Source: Chryseobacterium hagamense
GTDB lineage: Bacteria; Bacteroidota; Bacteroidia; Flavobacteriales; Weeksellaceae
Direction of reading: 5' to 3'
Length of the DNA stretch: 64,000 bases
NCBI RefSeq assembly: GCF_007991455.1
Contig: NZ_BJYJ01000011.1
Location: 1 to 64,000, forward strand
How positions within the stretch are numbered: position 1 is the first letter of the stretch; every line of letters begins with the position of its first letter. The notes below the pieces were generated by a model that saw only the letters and a program-made list of their open reading frames with translations, made no database searches and had not been told where the DNA came from. This document shows positions 43,686 to 51,421 of the stretch, piece by piece. Both the position numbers and the translations under genes were made by a program.

Positions 43686-43886
43686 ATGCTGTGGTTTTTA
43701 ATTTTAATCTTTTCTGAGCTTTCTTTTTTTAAGCTCAATGATAAAAATAGGAAAAAGAATAATCGGACTGACCTGTTTATCTGTAAAAAATTCCATCCGT
43801 TTACTATTTCCTTATTCTGTGAGCAAAATTATGGTATATGCGGTAAGGTTGCATTGATCTGTGGTAATAAGTTTCAAATGGCACTC

Positions 43887-43919
43887 AAAGCTCATAGGTT
43901 TCCAAAACCTATGAGCTTT
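43887..43919. repeat. REP-like perfect hairpin
   Basis: 15-bp arms AAAGCTCATAGGTTT (43887-43901) and AAACCTATGAGCTTT (43905-43919) with a 3-base loop. No gene ends nearby on the plus strand and the MFS gene ends about 390 bp away on the minus strand. A REP-type repeat is more likely than a simple terminator. Confidence 0.65.
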
Positions 43920-43945
43920 ACGGCGTAGGTCTGAAATTGTAAATC

Positions 43946-44000
43946 CACAATTGTCAATAGTGAATTCCTGTGGTTGAATGCGCCAGGCTTGTGAATTTTA
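43946..44000 (+). repeat. Dispersed repeat family 2, copy 1
   Basis: CAATAGTGAATTCCTGTGGT then CAGGCTTGTGAATTTTA; compare GAATAGTCAATTCCTTCGGG and GTGCTTGTGAATTTAAG at 47512-47560. Confidence 0.5.
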
Positions 44001-44308
44001 ATTGATGCTTCCTGCGGTTGTTGAAATACACAAAGACGCAAACAATACAGAAAAAACAGCGTTTAAAGACACAAAGAATTTGACGCCGTCAAATTTTAAT
44101 GCAGTTGAATTATCAGTACAAATTCTGTTCTCGAAATTAATCAGCGGCACACCATTTTATCAACGATAAAATCTTTGCTTCTTTTTCCACATAAGCTTCA
44201 AAATATTTTGCGCCCTGGTATTTTCAAACACTTATACTCACGATAAAATTGACAATCGCTATTCATGCGCAAAGTAAAATCAACCATTGACCTGTTCACC
44301 ATTCACTT

Positions 44309-45715
44309 TCAATCTTCCTTCGACTGCATATTTTTACCATCCGAAAGGTGAAGCCTTCGGAAAACAAAACCGGAAATAATAGTGAGGATGCCGACGGTAA
44401 GAAAAGTCCAGCGGAATGCATTGTGGATTTCGCCGTGGATGAGGTCGGTATTTTCAAAAATCTTTAAAACAATAAGTCCGAAGGCGATCCCAAATCCGAC
44501 AGCCAACTGCTGATTAACGGATAAAAGGGAATTTCCGCTGCTGGTCTGGAAATTCCGCAGATCGGCAATGGAAATGGTATTCATGGAAGTAAACTGGATC
44601 GAGTTGAAAAATCCGAGAATAGCGATAACCGGCACAAACCAGTATAGTGAGGTGTTGATGTCTGGGATGGCCAGAAGACAGATTAAAGTCCCGATGATAA
44701 ACGTATTCGTCATCAGCGTTTGGCGGTATCCGAATTTATCTAATATCTTAATCACATAAGATTTTCCGAAAATTGCTGTAAGGGCCATCGGTGCGATGAT
44801 CCAGCCGGAAGTTACAGCAGATTGCTTGTAGGCGATCTGGATCATTAAAGGCAATAACAGCGGAACGGAGCTGATCCCTAGCCTTGTAGCGAGATTTCCT
44901 ACAATTCCGACCCTGAAGGTTCTGACCTGAAACAAATTCAGAGGAAAAATAGGGCTTTCGTCCTTTTTGGCATGCCGGTAATAATAATACAGGCAGAGAA
45001 ATCCGAGAATGAAAATTACCAGAACCGGCGTGATATTCTGAATATTTCCGAAAAGCTCAAGAGCGATGGAAAGCAGGAGCGAAGCCGCAGCAAATATCAA
45101 AAAGCCTTTCAGATCGAAATCCACACCTTTGGATTTGTAGTCGGGCATAAATTTAAGTCCTAAAGTAATTCCAAGGATCCCGATCGGGATGTTGATTAAA
45201 AAAATCCAGTGCCAGGAAAGATAATCTACCATATAGCCTCCTACCAAAGGGCCCAGTACCGGACCGATCAGCGCCGGAACAATGGCAAAGTTCATGGCTT
45301 TCAGAAGTTCGTTTTTATCAAATGTCCTGATCAGGGCCAGCTTTCCGACCGGCGTCATCAGGCTGCCGCCGACCCCCTGTACCACACGGGAAATGACCAG
45401 ATGCGTAAGGTTTTGGGATAAGGCACAGAACAGCGATCCGATGCTGAAAAGGATCAGGGAAAATATGAATATCTTTTTCGTTCCGAATCGGTCTGCCAGG
45501 AATCCGCTGGCGGGCATAAAAACGGCAAGGGTCAACACATAACTGATGATGGCATTCTGCATATTGAGCGGTGATTCCTGCAGGTCCCTCGCGATGGAAG
45601 GAAGAGAAGTGTTGAGGATCGTGGAATCCAGCATCTGCATGAAAATCGCGGTTGCAAGAATCAACGGAAGGATTTTTTTTATGGATACGGCCGGTTGCGG
45701 TAGTTCTTCTGACAT
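44309..45715 (-). CDS. DHA2-type MFS drug efflux transporter
   Basis: 468 residues with about 14 helices. Motif A appears as GFLADRFGTKKIF after helix 2, motif C as PALIGPVLGPLVGGYM in helix 5, and the helix 1 LDSTILNTSLPSIARDL signature is that of EmrB/QacA and MdtD. Proton antiport of drugs or other toxic compounds is likely. There is no adjacent MFP or regulator gene. Runs alone on the minus strand between two long repeat-rich gaps. Confidence 0.92.
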   Translation of the reverse strand: MSEELPQPAVSIKKILPLILATAIFMQMLDSTILNTSLPSIARDLQESPLNMQNAIISYVLTLAVFMPASGFLADRFGTKKIFIFSLILFSIGSLFCALSQNLTHLVISRVVQGVGGSLMTPVGKLALIRTFDKNELLKAMNFAIVPALIGPVLGPLVGGYMVDYLSWHWIFLINIPIGILGITLGLKFMPDYKSKGVDFDLKGFLIFAAASLLLSIALELFGNIQNITPVLVIFILGFLCLYYYYRHAKKDESPIFPLNLFQVRTFRVGIVGNLATRLGISSVPLLLPLMIQIAYKQSAVTSGWIIAPMALTAIFGKSYVIKILDKFGYRQTLMTNTFIIGTLICLLAIPDINTSLYWFVPVIAILGFFNSIQFTSMNTISIADLRNFQTSSGNSLLSVNQQLAVGFGIAFGLIVLKIFENTDLIHGEIHNAFRWTFLTVGILTIISGFVFRRLHLSDGKNMQSKED

Positions 45716-45878
45716 AAGTAATTCACCGGAAATGATTTTCCGGATTTATTGGTTCAAAAAAATTAAAGAATGTTTTATGAAAGCAATATCCGTTCCTTAA
45801 ATACGGATCCAGATATAATTCAGGGTATGGTTTAATGTAAACTGAATAAAGTTACCCAAAGAAGAAGCCGGATTAAAA

Positions 45879-45973
45879 GGCGGGATAAAGGAAGCTGGAC
45901 GCCGGAAGTTTCTATTGTCGAAAATAGGGTCAGAGGTCCTGATGATCAGACTGAATATTTTATTATTCTATCG
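45879..45973 (+). repeat. Dispersed repeat family 1, module A, copy 3
   Basis: Best preserved copy: AAGGAAGCTGGACGCCGGAA, AATAGGGTCAGAGGTCCTGA, TGATCAGACTGAATATTTT. Matches 11628-11721 (reverse) and 36340-36420. Confidence 0.75.
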
Positions 45974-46044
45974 GAAGAGCTTTTATTTAATCCTCAATAA
46001 ATATTGTTAGTTTTATTTTTCAGCCAAGGTCGAATTTATATTTG

Positions 46045-46155
46045 TAGTCCCGAAGGGACGGTTTAATACAGGATAGGATAAAATCCTATCAGAAGCATGA
46101 ATCATTTATTTGTTCTGTCAAAAGAAATTCTATTTAAAATCCTGACTGAATCAGC
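46045..46155 (+). repeat. Dispersed repeat family 1, module B, copy 2
   Basis: AGTCCCGAAGGGACGGTTTA, then GGATAGGATAAAATCCTATC. Two perfect hairpins: GTCCC-GAA-GGGAC and GATAGGAT/ATCCTATC. Confidence 0.8.
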
Positions 46156-46223
46156 CTCATTTTTATTGTTGAATTAAATAATCCGCTGAATAGGATTTAA
46201 ATACGGTCGAACTCATATTAAAT

Positions 46224-46250
46224 AAAAAAGTCCCGCGAAATTCGCAGGAC
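46224..46250 (-). terminator. Terminator after the 270-residue secreted protein
   Basis: On the minus strand GTCCTGCGAA pairs with TTCGCGGGAC (one G-U), followed by TTTTTTATT. Confidence 0.85.
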
Positions 46251-46260
46251 CCTCCGGTTT

Positions 46261-47073
46261 TTATTTTCTAGGCTTTTCAACTCCTTTCCATTCGTCACCG
46301 GCTTTTCTGTACTGGCTTAATTCGAAGGTTTTGAAATCCTTGGTTTTGTATTCGATGTTATCCGTATTCTGTTCAAACGGCATGATGTAGTAATAATCGG
46401 CATCGGTTCTGTCCGTCTTCGTTCCTTTTTTCACGGACGGAACGTATTTAGAGAATTTATAGCTTGGAAGATACTGCTTCACTCTGGCGTAAAACGCTTT
46501 GTTTTCCTTCTCTTCCGGAATAATGTCTACGATATTGAAATCGTCTTTTTCTTTATTGATCCACAGATAATAGGTTTTATCCTCGCCTGTATTTCTGTTG
46601 TTGGAGTTAAAGGCATACAGCTCTTTCGGTACCAGTTCCTTGATCTTTTCAGCATCAACTTTTGTGTAATACTGTCCTTTGGAAGGGTCTACATAGGTTT
46701 CAAGATTGTACATCAGAACTGAATTGTTGTCCAGGTTTTTATTCTTGAAATACTGGTTTAAAGACAATTCTGCCGTCGCTCTCAGCTCTTTTCCTCTGGC
46801 ATCCAGCTTTTTCGAAGGATTCTGAGGGTTAACTTTTTTTACGAATTCATATAAAACCTTCGGCTTTATATCTTTCAGGTGAGGATACGTTTTCAGCTGC
46901 TCTGCTTTTACCAGCCAGTAATATTGTTGGTAAAAGTCGTCTTTATCGCCATCTTTCACGCTTTTATACGTCATGGCCAGCTTCTTGGAGCTAAGATATT
47001 TCCCGTATTTTCCCTGTCCGAAAGCAAAAGTCATGGCTAATAAGGCAAATAAGATAGTAATGTTTCTTCTCAT
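46261..47073 (-). CDS. Unknown secreted protein (270 aa)
   Basis: Signal peptide MRRNITILFALLAMTFAFGQ, then a Lys- and Tyr-rich mature protein (KYGKYLSSKKLAMTYKSVKD, YYTKVDAEKIKELVPKELYA). The pattern of repeated charged helices and a YYLW/YYYIMPF core suggests a periplasmic or surface protein. I recognise no family and see no T9SS C-terminal sorting domain. It has a -7 box and a terminator, so it is a single-gene unit. Confidence 0.65.
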   Translation of the reverse strand: MRRNITILFALLAMTFAFGQGKYGKYLSSKKLAMTYKSVKDGDKDDFYQQYYWLVKAEQLKTYPHLKDIKPKVLYEFVKKVNPQNPSKKLDARGKELRATAELSLNQYFKNKNLDNNSVLMYNLETYVDPSKGQYYTKVDAEKIKELVPKELYAFNSNNRNTGEDKTYYLWINKEKDDFNIVDIIPEEKENKAFYARVKQYLPSYKFSKYVPSVKKGTKTDRTDADYYYIMPFEQNTDNIEYKTKDFKTFELSQYRKAGDEWKGVEKPRK

Positions 47074-47099
47074 TTTTTATAATTGATATTTTCGTTTTC

Positions 47100-47107
47100 C
47101 AAATATA
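47100..47107 (-). promoter_or_regulatory. -7 box of the 270-residue secreted protein (TATATTTG)
   Basis: Exact TAnnTTTG match on the minus strand, 26 bp before the start codon. Confidence 0.5.
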
Positions 47108-47170
47108 ATTATTTATTAGATAATATTTTTGATTAACGGTTAAATTCTGACAATATTGTTACCGTTAATT

Positions 47171-47200
47171 CAAAAAAAAATCCTGTATCGCTACAGGATT
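47171..47200 (-). terminator. Strong minus-strand terminator downstream of asnB
   Basis: Perfect arms AATCCTGTA (47179-47187) and TACAGGATT (47192-47200) with 4-base loop; on the minus strand followed by nine or more T. It lies about 410 bp after asnB, so the asnB mRNA could carry a long 3' tail through the repeat region. Confidence 0.75.
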
Positions 47201-47385
47201 AATAAATTTTAAAATTCTGTCTTCCGGAGAAGACCGAACTGATGATCAATAAATGGCTAATTATAACAGGGCAAAAGGTCTTTTATCTGAAAAATTCATC
47301 ATTCATTTCTTATCAATTGTTATTCCTTTAAGGTGATGACCAATTTTATTATTCTTCATCGGCGGTTTACTTTTCAACTGTGGGA

Positions 47386-47444
47386 AACCACCCCGTCAAA
47401 AATTCTTTCAGAATTTTCGCCACCCCTCCGGAGGAGTGGAATTG
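47386..47444. repeat. Palindromic intergenic element
   Basis: Two adjoining imperfect hairpins, AAAATTCT/AGAATTTT and CCCCTCC/GGAGTGG. The wording resembles an element I recall as frequent in Flavobacteriia genomes; only one copy is in this window. Confidence 0.4.
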
Positions 47445-47489
47445 CGATTAAGGTTTTGCCTGTTCTGCTCTGATTAAACTTCATCCATA

Positions 47490-47610
47490 AAATTCACCAT
47501 TCATGAACTGTGAATAGTCAATTCCTTCGGGTCAACCCGCTGTGCTTGTGAATTTAAGTTTATTTAAAAAAATTCACTATTCACTTGCAGAGCAAAATTC
47601 ACCATTCACC
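47490..47610 (+). repeat. Dispersed repeat family 2, copy 2
   Basis: Contains AAATTCACCATTCATGAAC, GAATAGTCAATTCCTTCGGG, GTGCTTGTGAATTTAAG, and twice more ATTCAC words (ATTCACTATTCACTTGC and AATTCACCATTCACC). Matches parts of 43946-44000 and 44266-44309. Confidence 0.55.
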
Positions 47611-47611
47611 T

Positions 47612-49288
47612 CTATGATTCGCCGTAAGACGTTTCATGTACCTTTACCGCTCTTCCGCTCGGATCGTTCATGTTTTTAAAGGCTTCATCCCATTCCAGGG
47701 CGATCGGAGTAGAGCAGGCTACGGAAGGTACCGAAGGCACGGTTGCGGCAGCCGTTTCACTCGGGAAATGTTCCTCAAAGATCGTGCGGTAGCGGTATTC
47801 TTCTTTGTTCTGAGGGGTATTCACCGGAAACCGGAACCGGGCGCTGGCCATCATTTCATCACTCACTTCTTTTTCGGCAACCGCTTTCAGAGTGTCGATC
47901 CAGGAATAGCCGACTCCATCGGAAAACTGCTCCTTCTGTCTCCAGGCAATCGATTCAGGGAGAAGGTCTTCAAAGGCTTTCCTCAATACCCATTTTTCAA
48001 TTTTTCCTTCGGCGGCGTTCACCATTTTATCTTTTGGATTCAGGGTCATGGCAATATCCATAAATTCTTTGTCAAGGAACGGGACCCGCCCTTCGATTCC
48101 CCAGCTCATTAAGGCTTTGTTGGCTCTCAGGCAATCATACAAGTGTAATTTTCCGAGTTTTCTTACCGTTTCATCATGGAATTCTCTGGGATTCGGTGCT
48201 TTATGGAAATAGAGGTATCCGCCGAACAGCTCATCGGAACCTTCTCCCGACAGTACCATTTTAATTCCCATGGATTTAATAACCCTTGCCAGAAGATACA
48301 TGGGTGTAGAAGCCCTTACGGTGGTCACATCATAAGTCTCCAGATGATAAATTACGTCCCTTACCGCATCCAGGCCTTCCTGAACGGTAAAATTAACTTC
48401 ATGGTGTACCGAGCCGATATGATCTGCTGCTTTCTGTGCGGCAATAAGATCCGGAGATCCGGCCAGCCCCACGGCAAAACTGTGCAATCTCGGGTACCAG
48501 GCTTCCTGGGTATCACCGCTTTCAATCCTCTGTCGGGCAAATTTTGCGGTGATGGCCGAAATCACGGAGGAATCCAGTCCGCCGGAAAGCAGAACCCCGT
48601 AGGGCACATCGCTCATCAGCTGGCGGTGGACGGCATCTTCCAGTCCTTTCCGCAAAGTATCGATATCGGTTGGGTTGTCTTTTACGGCATCAAATTTTTC
48701 CCAGTCTCTTTTATACCACTGCTGAAGGTCGTTGCCGTCTTTGCTGTATACCAGATGTCCCGGTAAAAAGGTTTCAATGGTTTTGCAGACTCCTTCCAGT
48801 GCCTTCAGTTCGGAAGCCACATAATAGTTTCCGTTTTTATCCCAGCCGTGATAGAGCGGGCAGATGCCCATATGATCACGGGCGATCAGATAAACATCAT
48901 TTTCCGTATCGTATAAAGAAAAGGCAAAAATGCCGTTCAGCTTTTCAATAAAATCTTTTCCGTATTTCCCGTAAAGCGCTAAAATCACTTCACAATCCGA
49001 TTGGGTCAGGAATTCATAGTCGGAAAATTCTTCTTTCAATTCCCTATGGTTATAGATTTCACCGTTTACCGCCAGTACGACTTTTCCGTCTTTGGTAAAC
49101 AGAGGCTGTTTTCCGGAAGTCGGATCTACAATGGCCAGCCTTTCATGGGAGAAAACCACTTTATCGTTCTGGAATACGCCGCTCCAGTCCGGGCCGCGGT
49201 GACGTATTTTTTTAGACATTTCGAGAACCTGGGGTCTCAGGAGTTCGGTTTTTTGTTTGGCATCAAACAAACATACTATTCCACACAT
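47612..49288 (-). CDS. asnB: Asparagine synthase (glutamine-hydrolysing), AsnB
   Basis: Makes asparagine from aspartate, glutamine and ATP. 558 residues, near E. coli AsnB. Cys2 of MCGIVCLFD is the glutaminase nucleophile; VVLAVNGEIYNHREL and SDCEVILALY are in the N-terminal domain. The synthetase domain has the PP-loop YGVLLSGGLDSSVISAIT and SGEGSDELFGGY. A -33/-7 promoter precedes the gene. Complements ansA (26104-27117), which runs the reverse process. Confidence 0.96.
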   Translation of the reverse strand: MCGIVCLFDAKQKTELLRPQVLEMSKKIRHRGPDWSGVFQNDKVVFSHERLAIVDPTSGKQPLFTKDGKVVLAVNGEIYNHRELKEEFSDYEFLTQSDCEVILALYGKYGKDFIEKLNGIFAFSLYDTENDVYLIARDHMGICPLYHGWDKNGNYYVASELKALEGVCKTIETFLPGHLVYSKDGNDLQQWYKRDWEKFDAVKDNPTDIDTLRKGLEDAVHRQLMSDVPYGVLLSGGLDSSVISAITAKFARQRIESGDTQEAWYPRLHSFAVGLAGSPDLIAAQKAADHIGSVHHEVNFTVQEGLDAVRDVIYHLETYDVTTVRASTPMYLLARVIKSMGIKMVLSGEGSDELFGGYLYFHKAPNPREFHDETVRKLGKLHLYDCLRANKALMSWGIEGRVPFLDKEFMDIAMTLNPKDKMVNAAEGKIEKWVLRKAFEDLLPESIAWRQKEQFSDGVGYSWIDTLKAVAEKEVSDEMMASARFRFPVNTPQNKEEYRYRTIFEEHFPSETAAATVPSVPSVACSTPIALEWDEAFKNMNDPSGRAVKVHETSYGES

Positions 49289-49571
49289 TATTTTATCATT
49301 TAATTTAAAACAAATGTATTGGTGTGGTTTAAAAAAAACAACAAAAAATTTTATTTGATTTAAAATTTTAATTAATTTGTTTATTTTTAAGTAAAAAATT
49401 AATTATATAAAGCGTAAAACAGGATTAAAGTTAAATTTTTTCACTTGACAGTAGTAGGTATTCATTACATACGAAATAATTATGATATATTTCTTAATCT
49501 ATGATAATTTATTTGATAAATTTTCCTGCTTACTTTGTGACTCGAAATAATTTTTTTTCATCATTTGTGTT
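49289..49571. other. AT-rich region upstream of asnB
   Basis: Nothing beyond the asnB promoter and very AT-rich sequence; leads to a plus-strand terminator at 49575. Confidence 0.4.
49311..49345 (-). promoter_or_regulatory. Promoter of asnB
   Basis: -7 TACATTTG (49318-49311) and -33 TTG (49341-49339) 20 bp apart on the minus strand; the -7 box is 22 bp before the start codon. Confidence 0.65.
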
Positions 49572-49574
49572 TTT

Positions 49575-49612
49575 ACCTTCTTGTAATTCAGTTTGCGAGA
49601 AGGTTTTTTTTT
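49575..49612 (+). terminator. Plus-strand terminator with no visible gene
   Basis: Arms ACCTTCT (49575-49581) and AGAAGGT (49598-49604) with 16-base loop, then nine T on the plus strand, touching the stop codon of the gene at 49611. The other strand lacks a T tail. Confidence 0.6.
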
Positions 49613-51275
49613 ATTCTGTACCCAACAAGGTACCGGAAATATTCCAGGCACTGAAACTTGATCCTTCTCTTGGACCCTGCGGAATTTTTACCTGGATGCT
49701 GTGTTTTCCTGCTTTCAGATCACCCAGCGGAATGAAGTTGGGATTGGTTACCGTGCCCGGGCACCAGTTGGACCTGCTAAGGTCGGAAGAAGAAAGCCCG
49801 TCCGGGAAATTTCCCGAAGCGGGGTTGTACAGGCGGTACGATCCGCAGTCCGTTCTCCACGGGACGAATGAAAAAGCCATTTTTCCGTCCAGGAATATGG
49901 AATTGGTTTTCGGGATGAACTCATCACCGTTTTCCCAGCCGCCATGGCCTGTAGCCGTATATTTCAGCTGAGCATTCTTAAGATCTTTCTTTAAAGTGAA
50001 CTCTACCAGAAGGCCCTGGTCTTTATCAAACATGGTCGAATATTCCTGTCCGGCCATTTCCATAATATTCAGGGTGTTGAATAAAGGGATAACCGCGTTG
50101 TTTCTGTAAATATTCTGATCGCTTTTGTGAATGGTGATTTCAAGGCTTACTTGATGGCCGCCCTTGTCATAATTCCCTATGAAGGCCCCGATCCAGACCT
50201 CTTTTTCGCTTAAAGAAGGTTTCAGGTCGGTAATGTCTTCCCTGTACGGACTGACAGTCTGCCAGGTTTTATCTTTCAGTTGGAGATTGTTGAATTTATT
50301 GATCCCGAAAGCGGTAAAAAAGCGCATCATTTCAACAGGGGGATAATAGTTTTCAGTAGTCATGATCCCGTAATATTGTTTCCCGTTTCCGTTTTCATAA
50401 AGGGGAAGGGTTTTTACCCCGTTTTCAAGGCCGTTAAGGAACGACTGTGATCTGTCCTGAGGAATGAAGAATACCGTTCCTGTCCGGTCATAAGCATCTC
50501 CGTTCGACTGCTGCTTCAGTTCCACGAAAATAGTTTCGCCTTCCGTAATTTTCGGAAACTTAATTTTCTTCAGAAGAATGGTTCCGTTCGCAAATCTCTT
50601 AACCTGTTCATCCGATTTCGACTGATCGGAAAAGTTGATGGTTTCATTGTCAAAGACTTTTAAAGTAGTAAATCTGCTTTTCCACAACAGATCCCGGTAG
50701 CCCAGCTGATCTGTTGCCGTAACCTGGCCTTTAATGAGATCATCAATGCCGTTATCCTTTACCTTTTTCAGTACAGTGGCGGTAATGGCAGATGTTTTAT
50801 TCCTTTCAATTTCCAGCACGAATCCCAGGTTCTGCCCTATGGTGGAAGGTCCGCCCTGGATCTTCAGATCGTTGGTATACCAGACTTCGATGGTGTTGGA
50901 GTTGATTTTTGTAACGGCTTTTTTACAATGATACCCAAGGATTTTCCTGGTTTCACCAGTGAATTCAAAAGTCTGTTTCCCGATTGATTCTTTGTCGGAG
51001 GCTGACACAACTTCACCGGTTTTCAGAAAGGCATAGGCAAAAACAGTGTTGGATGGCTTTTCTATTTTTGTGATTTCATAAGGAAAGTCGGCTTTTTTTT
51101 CTTTGATTTTCTGGTTCAGGATCAGGTTTTCTTTTGCATTGGCGAATACCAGCGTAGGAGACTGGTCGGCAGAAACTTTCCCGTTGGAAGAGCTGATGTA
51201 CTGCACTTCATAAGTCTGTGCAGAAGAAAAAAAACATAAAAAGGTGAAAATACTCAGTAAAATTCTTTGATGCAT
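49611..51275 (-). CDS. GLPGLI-like domain fused to PNGase F-like protein
   Basis: 554 residues, signal peptide MHQRILLSIFTFLCFFSSAQ. N-terminal domain (about 20-185) resembles the GLPGLI family: ILGYHCKKAVTKI, then VWYTNDLKIQGGP and GQNLGFVLEIER in place of the usual GLPGLILEI. The rest resembles PNGase F from Elizabethkingia: DAYDRTGTVFFIP aligns with its CDEWDRYANV (catalytic Asp), NGDEFIPKTNSIFLDGK with AEWCFRTHTIAI (catalytic Glu), and RSNWCPGTVTNPNFIPL with RAGWCPGMAVPTRIDVL. It may remove N-glycans from glycoproteins outside the cell. Elizabethkingia PNGase F-II also has an N-terminal bowl-like domain, which this may match. Own -7 box. Confidence 0.75.
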   Translation of the reverse strand: MHQRILLSIFTFLCFFSSAQTYEVQYISSSNGKVSADQSPTLVFANAKENLILNQKIKEKKADFPYEITKIEKPSNTVFAYAFLKTGEVVSASDKESIGKQTFEFTGETRKILGYHCKKAVTKINSNTIEVWYTNDLKIQGGPSTIGQNLGFVLEIERNKTSAITATVLKKVKDNGIDDLIKGQVTATDQLGYRDLLWKSRFTTLKVFDNETINFSDQSKSDEQVKRFANGTILLKKIKFPKITEGETIFVELKQQSNGDAYDRTGTVFFIPQDRSQSFLNGLENGVKTLPLYENGNGKQYYGIMTTENYYPPVEMMRFFTAFGINKFNNLQLKDKTWQTVSPYREDITDLKPSLSEKEVWIGAFIGNYDKGGHQVSLEITIHKSDQNIYRNNAVIPLFNTLNIMEMAGQEYSTMFDKDQGLLVEFTLKKDLKNAQLKYTATGHGGWENGDEFIPKTNSIFLDGKMAFSFVPWRTDCGSYRLYNPASGNFPDGLSSSDLSRSNWCPGTVTNPNFIPLGDLKAGKHSIQVKIPQGPREGSSFSAWNISGTLLGTE

Positions 51276-51293
51276 ATGAAAAATTCATTTTTA

Positions 51294-51301
51294 CAAAGAT
51301 A
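51294..51301 (-). promoter_or_regulatory. -7 box of the PNGase F-like gene (TATCTTTG)
   Basis: Exact TAnnTTTG match on the minus strand, 18 bp before the start codon. Confidence 0.55.
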
Positions 51302-51362
51302 GATTTTAAACAAATAAACCGGAATCATTATTTTGCGGGATCAGATTTATTTATGGTTATTC

Positions 51363-51394
51363 AAAAAAAAACTACTCCGCAAAGCAGAGTAGTT
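51363..51394 (-). terminator. Terminator of the RNA methyltransferase gene
   Basis: On the minus strand AACTACTC pairs with GAGTAGTT, followed by nine T. Confidence 0.9.
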
Positions 51395-51421
51395 CATTTG
51401 GTATATGATATGTATTTCTTT

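Larger units (their letters stand above)
43686..44308. other. Long intergenic region with repeats
   Basis: 623 bp with no gene. It contains a perfect 15-bp hairpin, two parts of repeat family 2 (43946-44000 and 44266-44309) and AT-rich filler. Confidence 0.6.
45716..46223. other. Intergenic region carrying repeat family 1
   Basis: About 500 bp with no gene; nearly all of it is accounted for by modules A and B of repeat family 1 and their AT-rich linker. Confidence 0.6.
47074..47611. other. Intergenic region with hairpins and repeats
   Basis: 538 bp without a gene. Holds a -7 box for the gene at 47073, a strong terminator (47171-47200), GTCTTC/GAAGAC hairpin (47219-47234), a palindromic element (47386-47444) and repeat family 2 (47490-47610). 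Confidence 0.6.
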
